From NCBI GenBank assembly GCA_930367215.1, contig OV884059.1, positions 71,643,393 to 71,707,392 of the forward strand: DNA of 64,000 nt, read 5' to 3'. Positions 1-9,748 of this stretch are shown here, one piece after another. A program made the position numbers and the translations under genes. How positions within the stretch are numbered: the first letter of the stretch is position 1; every line of letters starts with the position of its first letter. Source of the stretch: Pollenia angustigena. Taxonomy: Eukaryota > Arthropoda > Insecta > Diptera > Polleniidae. The notes under the pieces were generated by a model. It was not told the DNA's origin and made no database searches. It worked only from the letters and a program-made list of their open reading frames with translations.

Positions 1-53
1 TCTGGGTGTGTGAGCCGAACGTTAAATAATGTACTGTTTATTTTCGAACACTG
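1..53. mobile_element. Truncated hAT-like MITE end
   Basis: The first 53 bases match, in reverse orientation, the left end of the complete MITE at 23441-23989, including the shared motif GCCGAACGTTAAATAATG and the terminal TTTTCGAACACTG. The base after the terminus begins ATTTAAAC, close to the duplication GTTTAAAC beside the complete copy. The rest of this copy lies outside the window. Confidence 0.7.
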
Positions 54-61
54 ATTTAAAC

Positions 62-783
62 ACACTTTTTGTTACCTTGAGGTGAAGTTTTTCGCATTCT
101 CGGCAACCTAGAGCAATTTTAAGTCCAGATTCAGTAGGTGAAAATCCATTATAGACACTTACTTCCACCTCATAATATTAATATTAAACTTTTGGGTATT
201 TTCATGCCGTTACGGACGTTACACACTTTGTCATTTACATTAAAAAAAAAAAGTGTAATAAAGGTATTTCTTTTTTCATCAGATTAAAGTGCATTAAAAA
301 CTCTGTTTATAAAGCTAGTTTGGAAAACAAAATTATTAAAATTCATTCTGTTAAATTTAAAAAACCCTATTTTCCGTTACGGACGTTACACACAGTGTAC
401 CCATTTTTAGTTCAAATTGTTAATATATATTAGATAACTTACATATATGATTTTTATCTTAAATAAAAGAAAATTAAACAACTTAAAGTTTTGCTAAACG
501 CTTAATACTGAAACGACTGTTTTGCCCACTTTTTCGACCATGGAAAATACCCTTTTTTTTTACAAGAATAAATGAAAGCAAGAGGAACATTTAGGTTAGC
601 CTCTGCCAAGAACAAACAAACCACCGTAAAACCTTATATATTATTATTATTATAATATATATATTTTGAAGCTTAAATATGTATCCTATTATTCCATTAA
701 CAAACATTTGGATTTTGGGCAACTTTAAATTTCTGCCTTTGGTTTAAACATTTTCGGATTAGCCCATATATACTATAGATATA
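62..783. other. AT-rich spacer with a duplicated 20-bp motif
   Basis: No coding potential is visible. The 20-bp sequence CCGTTACGGACGTTACACAC occurs identically at 207-226 and 374-393; it may belong to a short repeat family. Otherwise the stretch is simple AT-rich DNA. Confidence 0.5.
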
Positions 784-787
784 CAAT

Positions 788-1044
788 TGTCAACATAAAA
801 TGAAACGATTATTTTTCTTACTTACTTGTGCACGATGGCAACGCTGTGTCTTTTGAAAAAAGGAACATTGAGTTTTAACGGGTCATCTTGACAACGCTTG
901 AGGATTATTAATTCTAGAAGATTCGATGTAATTGAAGATCATAAAATTAAATTAAAGTTTCGCGAAATAAAAACTATTCATTTTTTTACTAAATAATAAA
1001 CGTTTTGTTATTTTTAATGAACTCTTGCAATCAATCATTTGACA
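788..1044 (+). repeat. 5' LTR (257 bp)
   Basis: Direct repeat of 5699-5966 with terminal TGTCAA/TTGACA. An AATAAA signal lies at 995-1000. Compared with the 3' LTR it lacks 10 bp near its start. The first gag ATG (1017) falls inside this LTR. A possible primer-binding site beginning TGGGATCTG lies about 12 bases downstream (1057), but the priming tRNA cannot be named. Confidence 0.93.
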
Positions 1045-2561
1045 ATATTTCAGAAGTGGGATCTGAACTCCCGGCAGACGCAATGGAAGATTTACGCACC
1101 TTTACTGTGAAACAGCTGCAGGCGAAGTGCAAGCAAATTGGAGTTTCACACTCTGGTAAGAAGAATCAATTGATTGATCGCATCGAGAGTCACAGCTTAA
1201 AGGTTACACATATAGCACCACGATCGGGGTCCGATGATATGTCAAAACGTGTAGTGCAATTAGAGGGGCTAGTAAAAGAATTGCGTATGCAAATCAATCA
1301 CTGTGAACAACCCGACTTCGATCCATCGATGGTATCATCGCCTATGCAAACGTTTATGACGCCGGAGGAATCGGTCGGTGGGGTGCAACGGGATACAACA
1401 CCAAATTGTTCGCAAGTACCAACGATGCCATCACATAATTCTGTACAACATCAGTATGCGTATACATATGGCGATACAGCAGCTCGTTCTGTATATACCC
1501 ACCAGTACGCTAACGCTGGTGATCAACGTCCAATAACCACAACGAATAACGTTACGTCTACCCACAACGTTCCATGTGTGCCGTCATCGAATTTCGTTCG
1601 AAATAACCCGTCACAGAATGTCTATGTTCAACACACAATGCCACCAACTTACGTTCACCAAATACCGCCGGAGAATGTCTATGCTCGACACACAACATTA
1701 CCAACATATGTGCAACGGCCACCTATACATTCTAGTGGTGTCTATACAATGCCACAGCCGTTCTTGGCAATGCCCAACGTTTTTCAACCTAACCAGAATA
1801 CGGGCAATCCGTACGGGCAAGTTAAGGAAATTATTTCACTCCTACCGGACTTCGATCCGTCATTGGATGAGTCTGTGAACTCATCGCAGTTTGTGAAACG
1901 CGTTGAGGTTTTGAAAACAGCATACGGTTGGAACGATCAGTCTCTGATATTTGCCGTACAGCAGAAGATGAAAGGCCCAGCGAAATATTGGGTCGATTCA
2001 CAGAAGGAAGTATGTTTGACTTGGTTGCAATTTGTTAATAAATTTCTTGCAGATTTTCCGCACACTGAAAATGAAGCTGACATTCATATTAAAATGTCCG
2101 CCATGGTACGCCGTCCACACGAGACACCTCAGGAATACTATTATAAAATGTACGCGTTCGGTAAAAAGGGTAATTTGACAGAGTCTGCGATTGCACGCCA
2201 TATTGTTAATGGAATCCACGATTACGATTTAAAGAGAAAAATTTCCAATGAATATGTAACATGTAACCAACTTCTCAACGACATAATGTGTTATTGTTAT
2301 TACAACGAAATCAAAACGCCAGCAATTGTAGTTAACAGAACGAAGAGGAACAATAACGACAATACCACAATCAACACCGGAACCATAAAGAAGGAGGTTA
2401 ACCCACCGCTAAGTAAGGTCAAATGTTACAATTGTTCCAATTACGGACATTACTCGATGACGTGCCCTGAACCACAAAAAAAGATCGTTGTAACATATGC
2501 AAACGTACTTCACATAAGACGGTTGATTGCAGATCTGAACAAAATCAAAGTGCGGATGTAA
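1017..2561 (+). CDS. Gag polyprotein of Ty3/gypsy element
   Basis: Structural protein that packages the retrotransposon RNA. From the first ATG (1017) it has 514 codons; a second ATG at 1083 is an alternative start. Residues ~23-57 read as a SAP-type motif (LRTFTVKQLQAKCKQIG followed by GKKNQLIDRI), a helix-extension-helix fold usually associated with DNA binding and uncommon in Gag. Residues ~190-250 hold imperfect repeats of the type NVYxxHTxxPTYV. Residues ~267-400 resemble the retrotransposon Gag capsid domain (motifs WLQFVNKFLADFP, ETPQEYYYKM). A CX2CX4HX4C zinc knuckle starts at residue ~469 (CYNCSNYGHYSMTC). The frame stops at 2559-2561; a second knuckle lies in the -1 frame just before pol, so the true Gag or Gag-Pol probably uses that frame. 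Confidence 0.9.
   Translation: MNSCNQSFDNISEVGSELPADAMEDLRTFTVKQLQAKCKQIGVSHSGKKNQLIDRIESHSLKVTHIAPRSGSDDMSKRVVQLEGLVKELRMQINHCEQPDFDPSMVSSPMQTFMTPEESVGGVQRDTTPNCSQVPTMPSHNSVQHQYAYTYGDTAARSVYTHQYANAGDQRPITTTNNVTSTHNVPCVPSSNFVRNNPSQNVYVQHTMPPTYVHQIPPENVYARHTTLPTYVQRPPIHSSGVYTMPQPFLAMPNVFQPNQNTGNPYGQVKEIISLLPDFDPSLDESVNSSQFVKRVEVLKTAYGWNDQSLIFAVQQKMKGPAKYWVDSQKEVCLTWLQFVNKFLADFPHTENEADIHIKMSAMVRRPHETPQEYYYKMYAFGKKGNLTESAIARHIVNGIHDYDLKRKISNEYVTCNQLLNDIMCYCYYNEIKTPAIVVNRTKRNNNDNTTINTGTIKKEVNPPLSKVKCYNCSNYGHYSMTCPEPQKKIVVTYANVLHIRRLIADLNKIKVRM
2477..2483 (+). promoter_or_regulatory. Candidate -1 ribosomal frameshift heptamer A AAA AAG
   Basis: Seven A residues then G are phased exactly as the X XXY YYZ slippery heptamer in the Gag frame. 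Slipping back one base enters a frame that is open into pol and immediately encodes a second CX2CX4HX4C zinc knuckle (CNICKRTSHKTVDC). Alternatively one base was lost or gained in the homopolymer of a former single gag-pol frame. Confidence 0.55.
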
Positions 2562-4501
2562 ACAAAATAACCGACGAATATCCAAAGCCGGCGAATGAAC
2601 TTTGTAAAGCCGTTAAATTAAAGGGTGTAGAGACGGTGGCATTTATTGACTCAGACAGCGACCGTAGCTTGATCAGGAAGTCTTTTTCTGTGCAAATTGG
2701 TGAATCTGTTAAATGTAATATGGTTTTAAAGGGGTTTGCAGGCGGCGAATATACATCAATTGGTAAAATGATTGTACCAGTATTAATCGATGATACAGTT
2801 TCCGAAGCTGAATTATTTATTGAGGAGAATACAATGATACCAATGGACATACTTATTGGTCGTAATGTATTGTGTCAGAAGGGTAAACGTACAATCATAG
2901 AAGAAGGAGACTGTTGGCTACAGAATATAAATGCCATAAATTCTAGGCAATTGTTGACAACCGACGGGAGCACACGACTCCAATCTATTCTCAATGACCA
3001 TAGAGCTTGTTTTGCGGACAATGTACAAGAATTAGGCAAGTGTAACCTGGTGAAGATGAAAATACAAGTGAGTAAGCCTGAACTTATATGCTCTAGGCCT
3101 TATCGAATTGCATTTGCAAAACGTGAAATTGTATCTAACATTGTAAAGGAACTCCTTGAAAGTGAAATAATACGAAAATCTGATTCCCCCTATGCTTCGG
3201 CCATAGTTCTAGTTGAGAAAAAGAATGGGGAGCACAGATTATGTATATATTACCGGCAATTAAATATGATAACTGTGAAGACACCCTTCCCTATGCCAGT
3301 AATGGAGGAGCAGTTCGCTCAATTGGCCGGAAATCGCTATTTCACCACTCTTGACCTGCGTATGGGCTACCATCAAATAGAAGTTGAAGAAGAATCAAGA
3401 AAATTTATTGCGTTCGTTACATTCGAGGGTCATTACGAGTACAACCGAATGCCTTTCGGACTCGTAAACGCCCCGGCAGTTTTCCAGGCCGTGATGAACC
3501 GTATTGTGGGAAAAATGAAGCCGGGTGAGGTATTGGCATATCTGGATGACGTTATAATTCCCAGAAAGACCGTTGATGAAGGTGTCGATCGCTTGAATAG
3601 ATTCTTAAATACGCTGAAGGACAGCGGGCGCACGTTACGTTTAGATAAATGCAATTTCCTGGCGGAGGAAATTTCATATTTGGGTCATACGGTTAATATG
3701 TCTGGTATAACGCCTGGTGACGAGAAGGTCAGGGCAATTAAGAATTTTAAAATACCAACGAACACCACCGAGGTCCGACGATTTCTGGGCCTGACGGGAT
3801 TTTTCAGGAAATTCGTGGAGAATTACGCATTAATATCACGACCACTTACAATGCTGACACGGAAAAATGAAATTACCAGATTCCAATGGGGCGCACCACA
3901 AAACCAAGCATTTTATAAACTAATCGAGATTCTATGTAACAAGCCCGTGCTTGCTATATACGATTTGTCGGCACGAAACGAGGTACATACCGATGCGACC
4001 AGTTTAGGACTGGCCGGGGTACTGTTGCAGTCCACAGGTGATGATGAATGGCATCCAGTATTCTATTTTAGCCGACATTGTTCCGATACTGAGGCAAAAT
4101 ACCACAGCTACGAACTGGAGGAGCTGGCTGTGGTAGAGACATTGGAACGTTTTCGTATTTACTTATTAGGCAAGCCGTTTCGTGTGGTCACTGACTGTGC
4201 GGCGATTACTACAATTAAAACCAAAAGGGAGCTTCTCCAGAAGGTGGCCAGATGGCTGATGAAATTATTAGAGTTTGACTGTGAGTTTGTACATCGTGAG
4301 GGTTCACGTATGGCCCACGTCGATGCTCTAAGTAGATCACCTGACCTACCCGCCATTGAACCTGAAACTGCGGGGTTCATCATGAATGTTAGTGTTAAAG
4401 ATGAGGACTGGGTGTTAACCATGCAGATCCAGGATGACAAACTAAAGAAAATAATTGGTGTTCTACGGGGCGAAATTAAATCTGACCAATGTAAGCGTTG
4501 A
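2483..4501 (+). CDS. Pol: second zinc knuckle, protease, reverse transcriptase, RNase H
   Basis: This frame is -1 to Gag and open from the frameshift heptamer to a TGA at 4499-4501. It begins with a zinc knuckle, then a retropepsin-like segment whose active-site motif D-S/T-G reads D-S-D (2648-2656), which should impair catalysis. Reverse transcriptase follows: the first catalytic Asp is in TTLDLRMGYHQI (3353), and the other two are in YLDD (3539-3550). The usual DYR of the motif before it reads YYR. RNase H has its acidic residues in HTDATSLGLAGVLLQ, ELEELAVVE, VVTDCAAI and HVDALSR. Integrase lies in another frame directly after the stop, with no slippery site at the 4495-4501 overlap, so a one-base indel is the likely cause. 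Confidence 0.92.
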   Translation, partial: DRCNICKRTSHKTVDCRSEQNQSADVNKITDEYPKPANELCKAVKLKGVETVAFIDSDSDRSLIRKSFSVQIGESVKCNMVLKGFAGGEYTSIGKMIVPVLIDDTVSEAELFIEENTMIPMDILIGRNVLCQKGKRTIIEEGDCWLQNINAINSRQLLTTDGSTRLQSILNDHRACFADNVQELGKCNLVKMKIQVSKPELICSRPYRIAFAKREIVSNIVKELLESEIIRKSDSPYASAIVLVEKKNGEHRLCIYYRQLNMITVKTPFPMPVMEEQFAQLAGNRYFTTLDLRMGYHQIEVEEESRKFIAFVTFEGHYEYNRMPFGLVNAPAVFQAVMNRIVGKMKPGEVLAYLDDVIIPRKTVDEGVDRLNRFLNTLKDSGRTLRLDKCNFLAEEISYLGHTVNMSGITPGDEKVRAIKNFKIPTNTTEVRRFLGLTGFFRKFVENYALISRPLTMLTRKNEITRFQWGAPQNQAFYKLIEILCNKPVLAIYDLSARNEVHTDATSLGLAGVLLQSTGDDEWHPVFYFSRHCSDTEAKYHSYELEELAVVETLERFRIYLLGKPFRVVTDCAAITTIKTKRELLQKVARWLMKLLEFDCEFVHREGSRMAHVDALSRSPDLPAIEPETAGFIMNVSVKDEDWVLTMQIQDDKLKKIIGVLRGEIKSDQCKR

Positions 4502-5709
4502 AATCAGAGTTCATATTACATGATCATCATCTTTATCGTAATACAAAGGACGGACGAAAATTGGTAGTACCCAAGGCCATACGATGGCGGATTGCCCAAC
4601 ATTGTCACGACGACATAGGTCACTATGGGCTCGACAAGACTTTTGAGAGAGTGCAACAAACTTTTTGGTTTCCACGTATGAGGAAATACCTCCGAGAGTA
4701 TATTACCGCATGTACCGAATGTTGCTACAACAAGGTTAAAGGAGGAAAACCTGAAGGCAATTTGCATTTTGGGGTTCTGGAGCCACTCCCGTTCCGCCAA
4801 ATACACATAGACCATTTAGGACCGTTTGTAAGGAGTAAGCGGGGAAACACCCATGTGTTAGCAATCACAGACGCATTTACAAAGTTTGTGGTAGTAAAGG
4901 CAGTTCGAAATACTAAAACTGCTCCAGTGATAGGTGTATTGAATGAGCTAACTGGCTATTTTGGTTTACCACGACGTATTATTTCTGACTGCGGTACGGC
5001 GTTTACAGCGAGAATCTTTGAAGAATTTTGCGAAAGGAACAACATACAACACATCAAGACAGCCGTTCGTACCCCTAGGGCCAATGGCCAAGTTGAACGA
5101 ACTAACAAAACTATTTTGTCATTCCTACGTACCACCACCGAAGAGACAAAAGATTGGGATCAGTCGTTACATATTTTACAATGGTCAATCAATTCTCAGA
5201 AGAATTCGACGTCGGGCTACAGCCCTAATGAGCTGATATTTGATTATAAACCAATCGACGTGGTACAAAATCGATTAATGGCTGCAGTACAGGATGAGGT
5301 TACTTTCGAAGATACCACCCCAATAAACGAGAAACGTAAGTTGGCTGTCCAGAATATTGAACATGAACGAGAACGTTGGAAGAAACGTTTTGATACTAAA
5401 CATAGCCGCCCTACAATGTATAACCAAAATGATTTGGTTCTTCTTGAACACGAGCCTCCGGCAACTGGTGATTCGCGAAAACCAGAGCCCAAATATCGAG
5501 GTCCGTACATCGTGGCACGAGTCCTCGGAAACGACAGATACTTAATCGAGGATATACCAGGTCTACAAATAAGTTCCCGTAAATTCTGTTCGGTTTTTAG
5601 TTCTGATAGAATGAAAAGATGGTGTAGTGCATCTCCCGAGCTCGATATCGACGACGACGAAGAAGTCGAGGACGACTTGGGGTCAGAATTGGCCGAGCTG
5701 TCAACATAA
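4495..5709 (+). CDS. Pol: integrase region of Ty3/gypsy element
   Basis: Inserts the element cDNA into host DNA. The open frame starts after a TAA at 4492-4494 and has no credible own start codon, so it is the 3' part of a broken pol. The N-terminal HHCC zinc domain is visible (HDDIGHYG, then TACTEC). The catalytic triad is D at 4810 (IHIDHLGPF), D at 4987 (ISDCGTAF) and E at 5095 (ANGQVER), with 35 residues between the second and third, the D,D35E spacing of integrases. The C-terminal part carries a GPY/F-type module (YRGPYIVARVLGNDRYLIED). The stop codon (5707-5709) lies inside the 3' LTR, which starts at 5699. Confidence 0.93.
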   Translation, partial: ALKSEFILHDHHLYRNTKDGRKLVVPKAIRWRIAQHCHDDIGHYGLDKTFERVQQTFWFPRMRKYLREYITACTECCYNKVKGGKPEGNLHFGVLEPLPFRQIHIDHLGPFVRSKRGNTHVLAITDAFTKFVVVKAVRNTKTAPVIGVLNELTGYFGLPRRIISDCGTAFTARIFEEFCERNNIQHIKTAVRTPRANGQVERTNKTILSFLRTTTEETKDWDQSLHILQWSINSQKNSTSGYSPNELIFDYKPIDVVQNRLMAAVQDEVTFEDTTPINEKRKLAVQNIEHERERWKKRFDTKHSRPTMYNQNDLVLLEHEPPATGDSRKPEPKYRGPYIVARVLGNDRYLIEDIPGLQISSRKFCSVFSSDRMKRWCSASPELDIDDDEEVEDDLGSELAELST

Positions 5710-5966
5710 AATGAAACGATTATTTTTCTTACTTATTTATGCAACCTTGTGCACGATGGCAACGCTGTGTCTTTTGAAAAAAAGAACATTGAGTTTTAAC
5801 GGGTCATCTTGACAACGCTTGAGGATTATTAATTCTAGAAGATTCGATGTAATTGAAGATCATAAAATTAAATTAAAGTTTCGCGAAATAAAAACTATTA
5901 ATTTTTTTTACTAAATAATAAACGTTTTGTTATTTTTAATGAACTCTTGCAATCAATCATTTGACA
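5699..5966 (+). repeat. 3' LTR (268 bp)
   Basis: Direct repeat of 788-1044 with the same TGTCAA/TTGACA ends, followed by the target duplication CAAT. Differences from the 5' LTR are two substitutions, an extra 10 bp near the start and one extra T in a T run. Confidence 0.94.
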
Positions 5967-5970
5967 CAAT

Positions 5971-7013
5971 CGTATGTGTATTTTCCTAAGAACAATATCA
6001 AACTTCTACTGAACAGACCAACAATTATTGAATTCCACCAACTTGGAACATAACTCAGCTAAACATAACTTGATCGGGTTTTGTTCTTGATTTCTTCTTA
6101 TTCCCCTTAATATAAGACTTAACTCTTCACTATGGTGGTATGGGTAGAATAAGGGAAAAACGTTCGTTGTATATTTTACTAAAAATAGAAAAAGTTGGCT
6201 GATCAATGATTTTTTTTAATAACAATGAGTGTTTTAATTTTTTACTTAAAGTTTTGATTTATTTTTATTACACAAATTTAAAATGAAATAAATATAAAGG
6301 AATTCCTAAGCATCCTTTTTCTTAACACACTGGGAGTATAATTAGTTTTTTTTTTTGTATGCATGTATGTGTTTTACTGTATACAATTTCAATTCAAAAA
6401 ATAAAAACTGAATTTTTGAAATGGATGGACTTTAATTGCAATTAGTTTTTTTTTTTATATAAAAATATTAATAACAATGAAATTAAAAAAGAACTAAATT
6501 TATTTGTAATTTTTTTTGGAAATAGATAAATATTAACTTAATTTAATATTTAACTTTATAAAATAAACACGCATTGGCATTTACAAAGAAATATTATTTT
6601 TTTGTTTAATAATAAAACTTAATTTAAAATAATTCGATTATTAAAAATAAAATTTAATGATATAACTTATTATTTAATCAATTAGCAAATGATTTGTATT
6701 TTATTTATTTTTAAAACAGAAAAAAACTAATAAATGCTTAAGAGTTAGTTTTATTAAAAACAATAAACAAATATTACTAATGATTTGTTAAACTTTAAGA
6801 ATTATAAAATTAATTTAAAAAACAAAACTAACGAGCAAGAAAATAAGTAAAAATTGTAAAACAATAGCAACGATGAATATTTAGGCATATGATATGGCAA
6901 TCCGTAAAATTATAAAATTAAACTCTTGATTTTTCTCTTCTCTCTTAATATATTATGCATTATACAATTATAAAACAATGGAACACTTCGTTTGCAAATC
7001 CTTAAAAAACTTC
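5971..7013. other. AT-rich spacer, no feature seen
   Basis: Very AT-rich DNA with T and A runs; no credible coding frame, RNA gene or terminal inverted repeat was recognised. Confidence 0.5.
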
Positions 7014-7140
7014 CAGCCCAATTATGAATAAAAATTCCCCGGGAGTTTATTACCTTTTTCCATTTTTACAATTAAATTAAAATAGGAAAAATGGGAGAAG
7101 GGGAAAAATTCCCAGGGAATTTTTATTCATAATTGGACTG
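7014..7140. mobile_element. Foldback MITE (127 bp)
   Basis: Near-perfect inverted ends: CAGCCCAATTATGAATAAAA on the left and the complement of CAGTCCAATTATGAATAAAA on the right, continuing through the CCCGGGA/CCAGGGA blocks. No coding content. No clear target duplication. Confidence 0.7.
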
Positions 7141-7645
7141 TTTTTTTTTATATTTGTATTTTTTGTCCTTTTTGGAACGACTACTTTCTATCGTTATTAA
7201 GTACATTTGTTAGTTTTAAATATTGACCCTTATCGTGAATAAAATTTTCCACAAAATGTTTTTCCTTTTCCGATAACTTATAAAGGGGGGGGGAAAGCAA
7301 AACTTTGGAGAAAAACTGTTCACTTTTTATTGACGATAACTCTTTCTAACTAACTAACTGTATATAACATTTTACAATTGTGTTTTTAAAATATCTAATT
7401 ACCATTTAGAAATATTTCATTAAAGTCATGTTTAATTAGAAAAAGCGAATTTTTTCTTGCTTTATTTAAATTATTGAAACATTTTTCGAATCTGCTTTTT
7501 TAAGTAAAATCTCAATTAAAAAAACTTTTATGTAATAGTATTTTTCTCTTATGCCCCATCCCGCTCATCGATTGCGAACAAAGACTTCGATCGCTCAATT
7601 TACATTTAAAACAAAAACCATATTTAAGTATTTGTTTTACATATT
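7141..7645. other. AT-rich spacer, no feature seen
   Basis: Contains a run of nine G at about 7287 and AT-rich DNA; nothing recognisable. Confidence 0.45.
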
Positions 7646-7864
7646 CAGGGGTGTCTTGGAAATCGAAAACGTAAAGCGAAAGAATTTTAAGAGCCGTTTT
7701 TCAATAAGATTTCTGTAATAAAAAATTTTATGACTATTTTTATACAAATAATGCTCTATTAAACAGAATTTTTAAACAAAAATTGTAAAAATTAGATTAA
7801 AAGTTTAATAAAAAGAACTACCAAATTCTTTCGTTTTACGTTTTCGATTTCCATGACACCCTTG
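7646..7864. mobile_element. MITE with CAGGGGTGT termini
   Basis: Inverted ends: CAGGGGTGTCTTGGAAATCG at left and the complement of CAAGGGTGTCATGGAAATCG at right, both continuing AAAACGTAAA. A related copy lies at 53994-54200 and fragments near 19883 and 23310. The CAGGG terminus suggests the hAT group, but no 8-bp duplication is preserved. Confidence 0.6.
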
Positions 7865-8014
7865 ATTAATTAAGCGATCGAAATCGTCGGTTACATTTTA
7901 CGTATTTTACATACTTTTCGCTTTAGCCAACCTTTGGTTAATATTCAAGCTTTAGATATTCTTTTTGTACAAAATTTAAGAAACTTATAAATCGATTGAG
8001 AAATGTTTTAATTA

Positions 8015-8182
8015 AATTCAAGTACAAAGTCGTACAAGAACCACAAGCAATTTGTTTTTGTAAAATTATTGTACAAAAAACAGAAACAAAGATATAAACA
8101 AAATTTCGACATCCAACAATTATAAAGCTAAAAAAAGTTATCAGCAGGGCTTTTAAGATCACTTGAAATAAAGTTGCCTTGG
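8015..8182 (-). mobile_element. Degenerate P-like MITE copy
   Basis: In reverse orientation the stretch matches the interior and left end of the complete 225-bp element at 25306-25530 (shared words include GCAATTTGTTTTTGTAAAAT and AGCAGGGCTTTTA). It ends GTTGCCTTG at 8182, a decayed form of the family terminus. The other end was not found. Confidence 0.55.
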
Positions 8183-8754
8183 TTTTGTTTTAACATTTCT
8201 TAAAAACTTTTTGAAGTTTTTAATAACAGTAAGAAATTTAGAATATCAGTATCAGAAATTTGTTCAAATTTGAGTTTCTAAAATGTACAGTAGAATCACG
8301 AAAAAGTTAACTCGCGTATAAGTTTATCTAGCGATTTTTATAACCGATTTTTAACGTCCATGTGGCACTCTAAAAAGTTAACTCTCAGTTTACTTTTCTG
8401 AACGTATTAATAAAAAAATGTCAACAAATCAGTATAAAACACTGAAAATCAGATTAGAATTACAGCATTAACCCTTACATGAGATCAGCACCATAAATTA
8501 TAAGCAAGCTGAAACAGAAGATTAAAGTACAGTTACACTGTCTGCTTTGAAGCATTATTTTATGCTTACATTTAATTTAATTGAACAGTATAGAAATAAG
8601 TAATTTACCATATATGGTACTGTATGCATTTAAGGGTTAAATGGAGAGTTTGAACAAAATTGTTTAAGGCAGTCGAAGTTTCAAAAAAGTCGGTGGCGAA
8701 CACATGATTATGAAAAATGACTCAGAAAAACACACGCCAGAATGTGCTGATCTT
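8183..8754. other. Spacer without recognised features
   Basis: AT-rich with no terminal inverted repeats or coding frame that could be supported. Confidence 0.4.
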
Positions 8755-9028
8755 AAAGTAAGTCTGAGTTCATACGGCTCATGTCTTATTGACAGGATTC
8801 TTCCTTTTTCTTCTTTGAACATGAATTGGCGTTCAAATGATTCATGTCATGTTGACATGTGCTTTTTTGATATTGAAAACAATAACAAAATTAAACAACG
8901 AATGAAAAAGCAAAACGTAAAGACAGTACATGCATCTGTGTACTCGTTTCTTTTCCCCTCGTCCCTCTCGCCTATAAAGTAGCAATCATGTCAATAAGAC
9001 AAGAGCCGTATGAACACAGACTTAGTTT
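8755..9028. mobile_element. Foldback MITE with ~38-bp inverted ends
   Basis: Left arm AAAGTAAGTCTGAGTTCATA (then CGGCTCATGTCTTATTGACA) pairs with the right arm ending in CTTAGTTT. The open frame spanning it (8704-8982) is a by-product of the hairpin arms. No target duplication was resolved. Confidence 0.6.
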
Positions 9029-9244
9029 GTATAAATGTCTCTTAAAGCAACTAAACCATAATTGAGGCGCTCAGCGCCAAAACGGCCTAACCCTCATTTT
9101 AAAAAAAAATCAAACTGACTATGCTGAACCTTCTGAAATAAATACTTAAAAAAACTCCCTATTGCATAGTATAATACTAGGTTATACTACCTGCTGAAAA
9201 CTGTTTTTCCTCTATGCAAAGTTCAAAAAAATGTGGATGCCATA

Positions 9245-9388
9245 AGTGCCGGTTCACACACGTCAAGTTTGACTCTTCAAGTCTTGAGCTTTTAGGAGAG
9301 AAGGGTAAAGAGAATGCCATTTCTTTTCCCCTCTCTCCTAAAAACTCAAGACTTGACGAGTCAAACTTGACGTGTGTGAACCGGCACT
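9245..9388. mobile_element. Perfect foldback MITE nested in Sola-like element
   Basis: Arms of about 60 bp begin AGTGCCGGTTCACACACGTC and are mirrored almost perfectly, ending CCGGCACT, around a 20-base loop. It contains no coding information and interrupts the larger element 9064-10606. Confidence 0.7.
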
Positions 9389-9748
9389 ATTGGCCTAAGC
9401 CGCTTAGGCCAAATCGAATCCTAGAAATAAAAAATATGTGTGGGTTAGGCTAAAAACGTATGTTAAAGTAAAAACCATAGTTTAAGTAATTAGGTTTAAT
9501 TACGCCATCACCTGTTGCGATTTTTGTTCCAAAATGCATTTTAATCAACCTTGGTTTCATAGTTTGTTTTGATTGGTGCTTCTACCCATTAAATGTCAAA
9601 CTGTAATTTTGAATAGCACGTTAAATAGTTGTTTTTGTTTAAATAATAAATCCACTATTTTGTCAAAGGTAAGTTCATAAGTTCTATTGAATCAGTTTTT
9701 TTAATTGAAAATGTATTAGCAAGAAAAAAAAATAGTACGTGAATAAAC

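Larger units (their letters stand above)
788..5966 (+). mobile_element. Ty3/gypsy LTR retrotransposon, nearly complete
   Basis: Two LTRs that begin TGTCAA and end TTGACA flank gag and pol reading frames in the order Gag, protease, reverse transcriptase, RNase H, integrase, which is the Ty3/gypsy order. Immediately outside lie perfect 4-bp target duplications, CAAT at 784-787 and 5967-5970. The LTRs differ by only two substitutions, one 10-bp indel and one homopolymer base, so the insertion is fairly recent. There is no envelope-like frame. Frame breaks (at 2477-2483 and 4495-4501) and a change in the protease motif suggest this copy is probably not autonomous as sequenced, unless the first break is programmed frameshifting. 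Confidence 0.95.

Noticed and set aside
8704..8982. A 92-codon ORF near the Sola-like element
   Set aside because: Built from the inverted arms of the MITE 8755-9028; no homology recognised.
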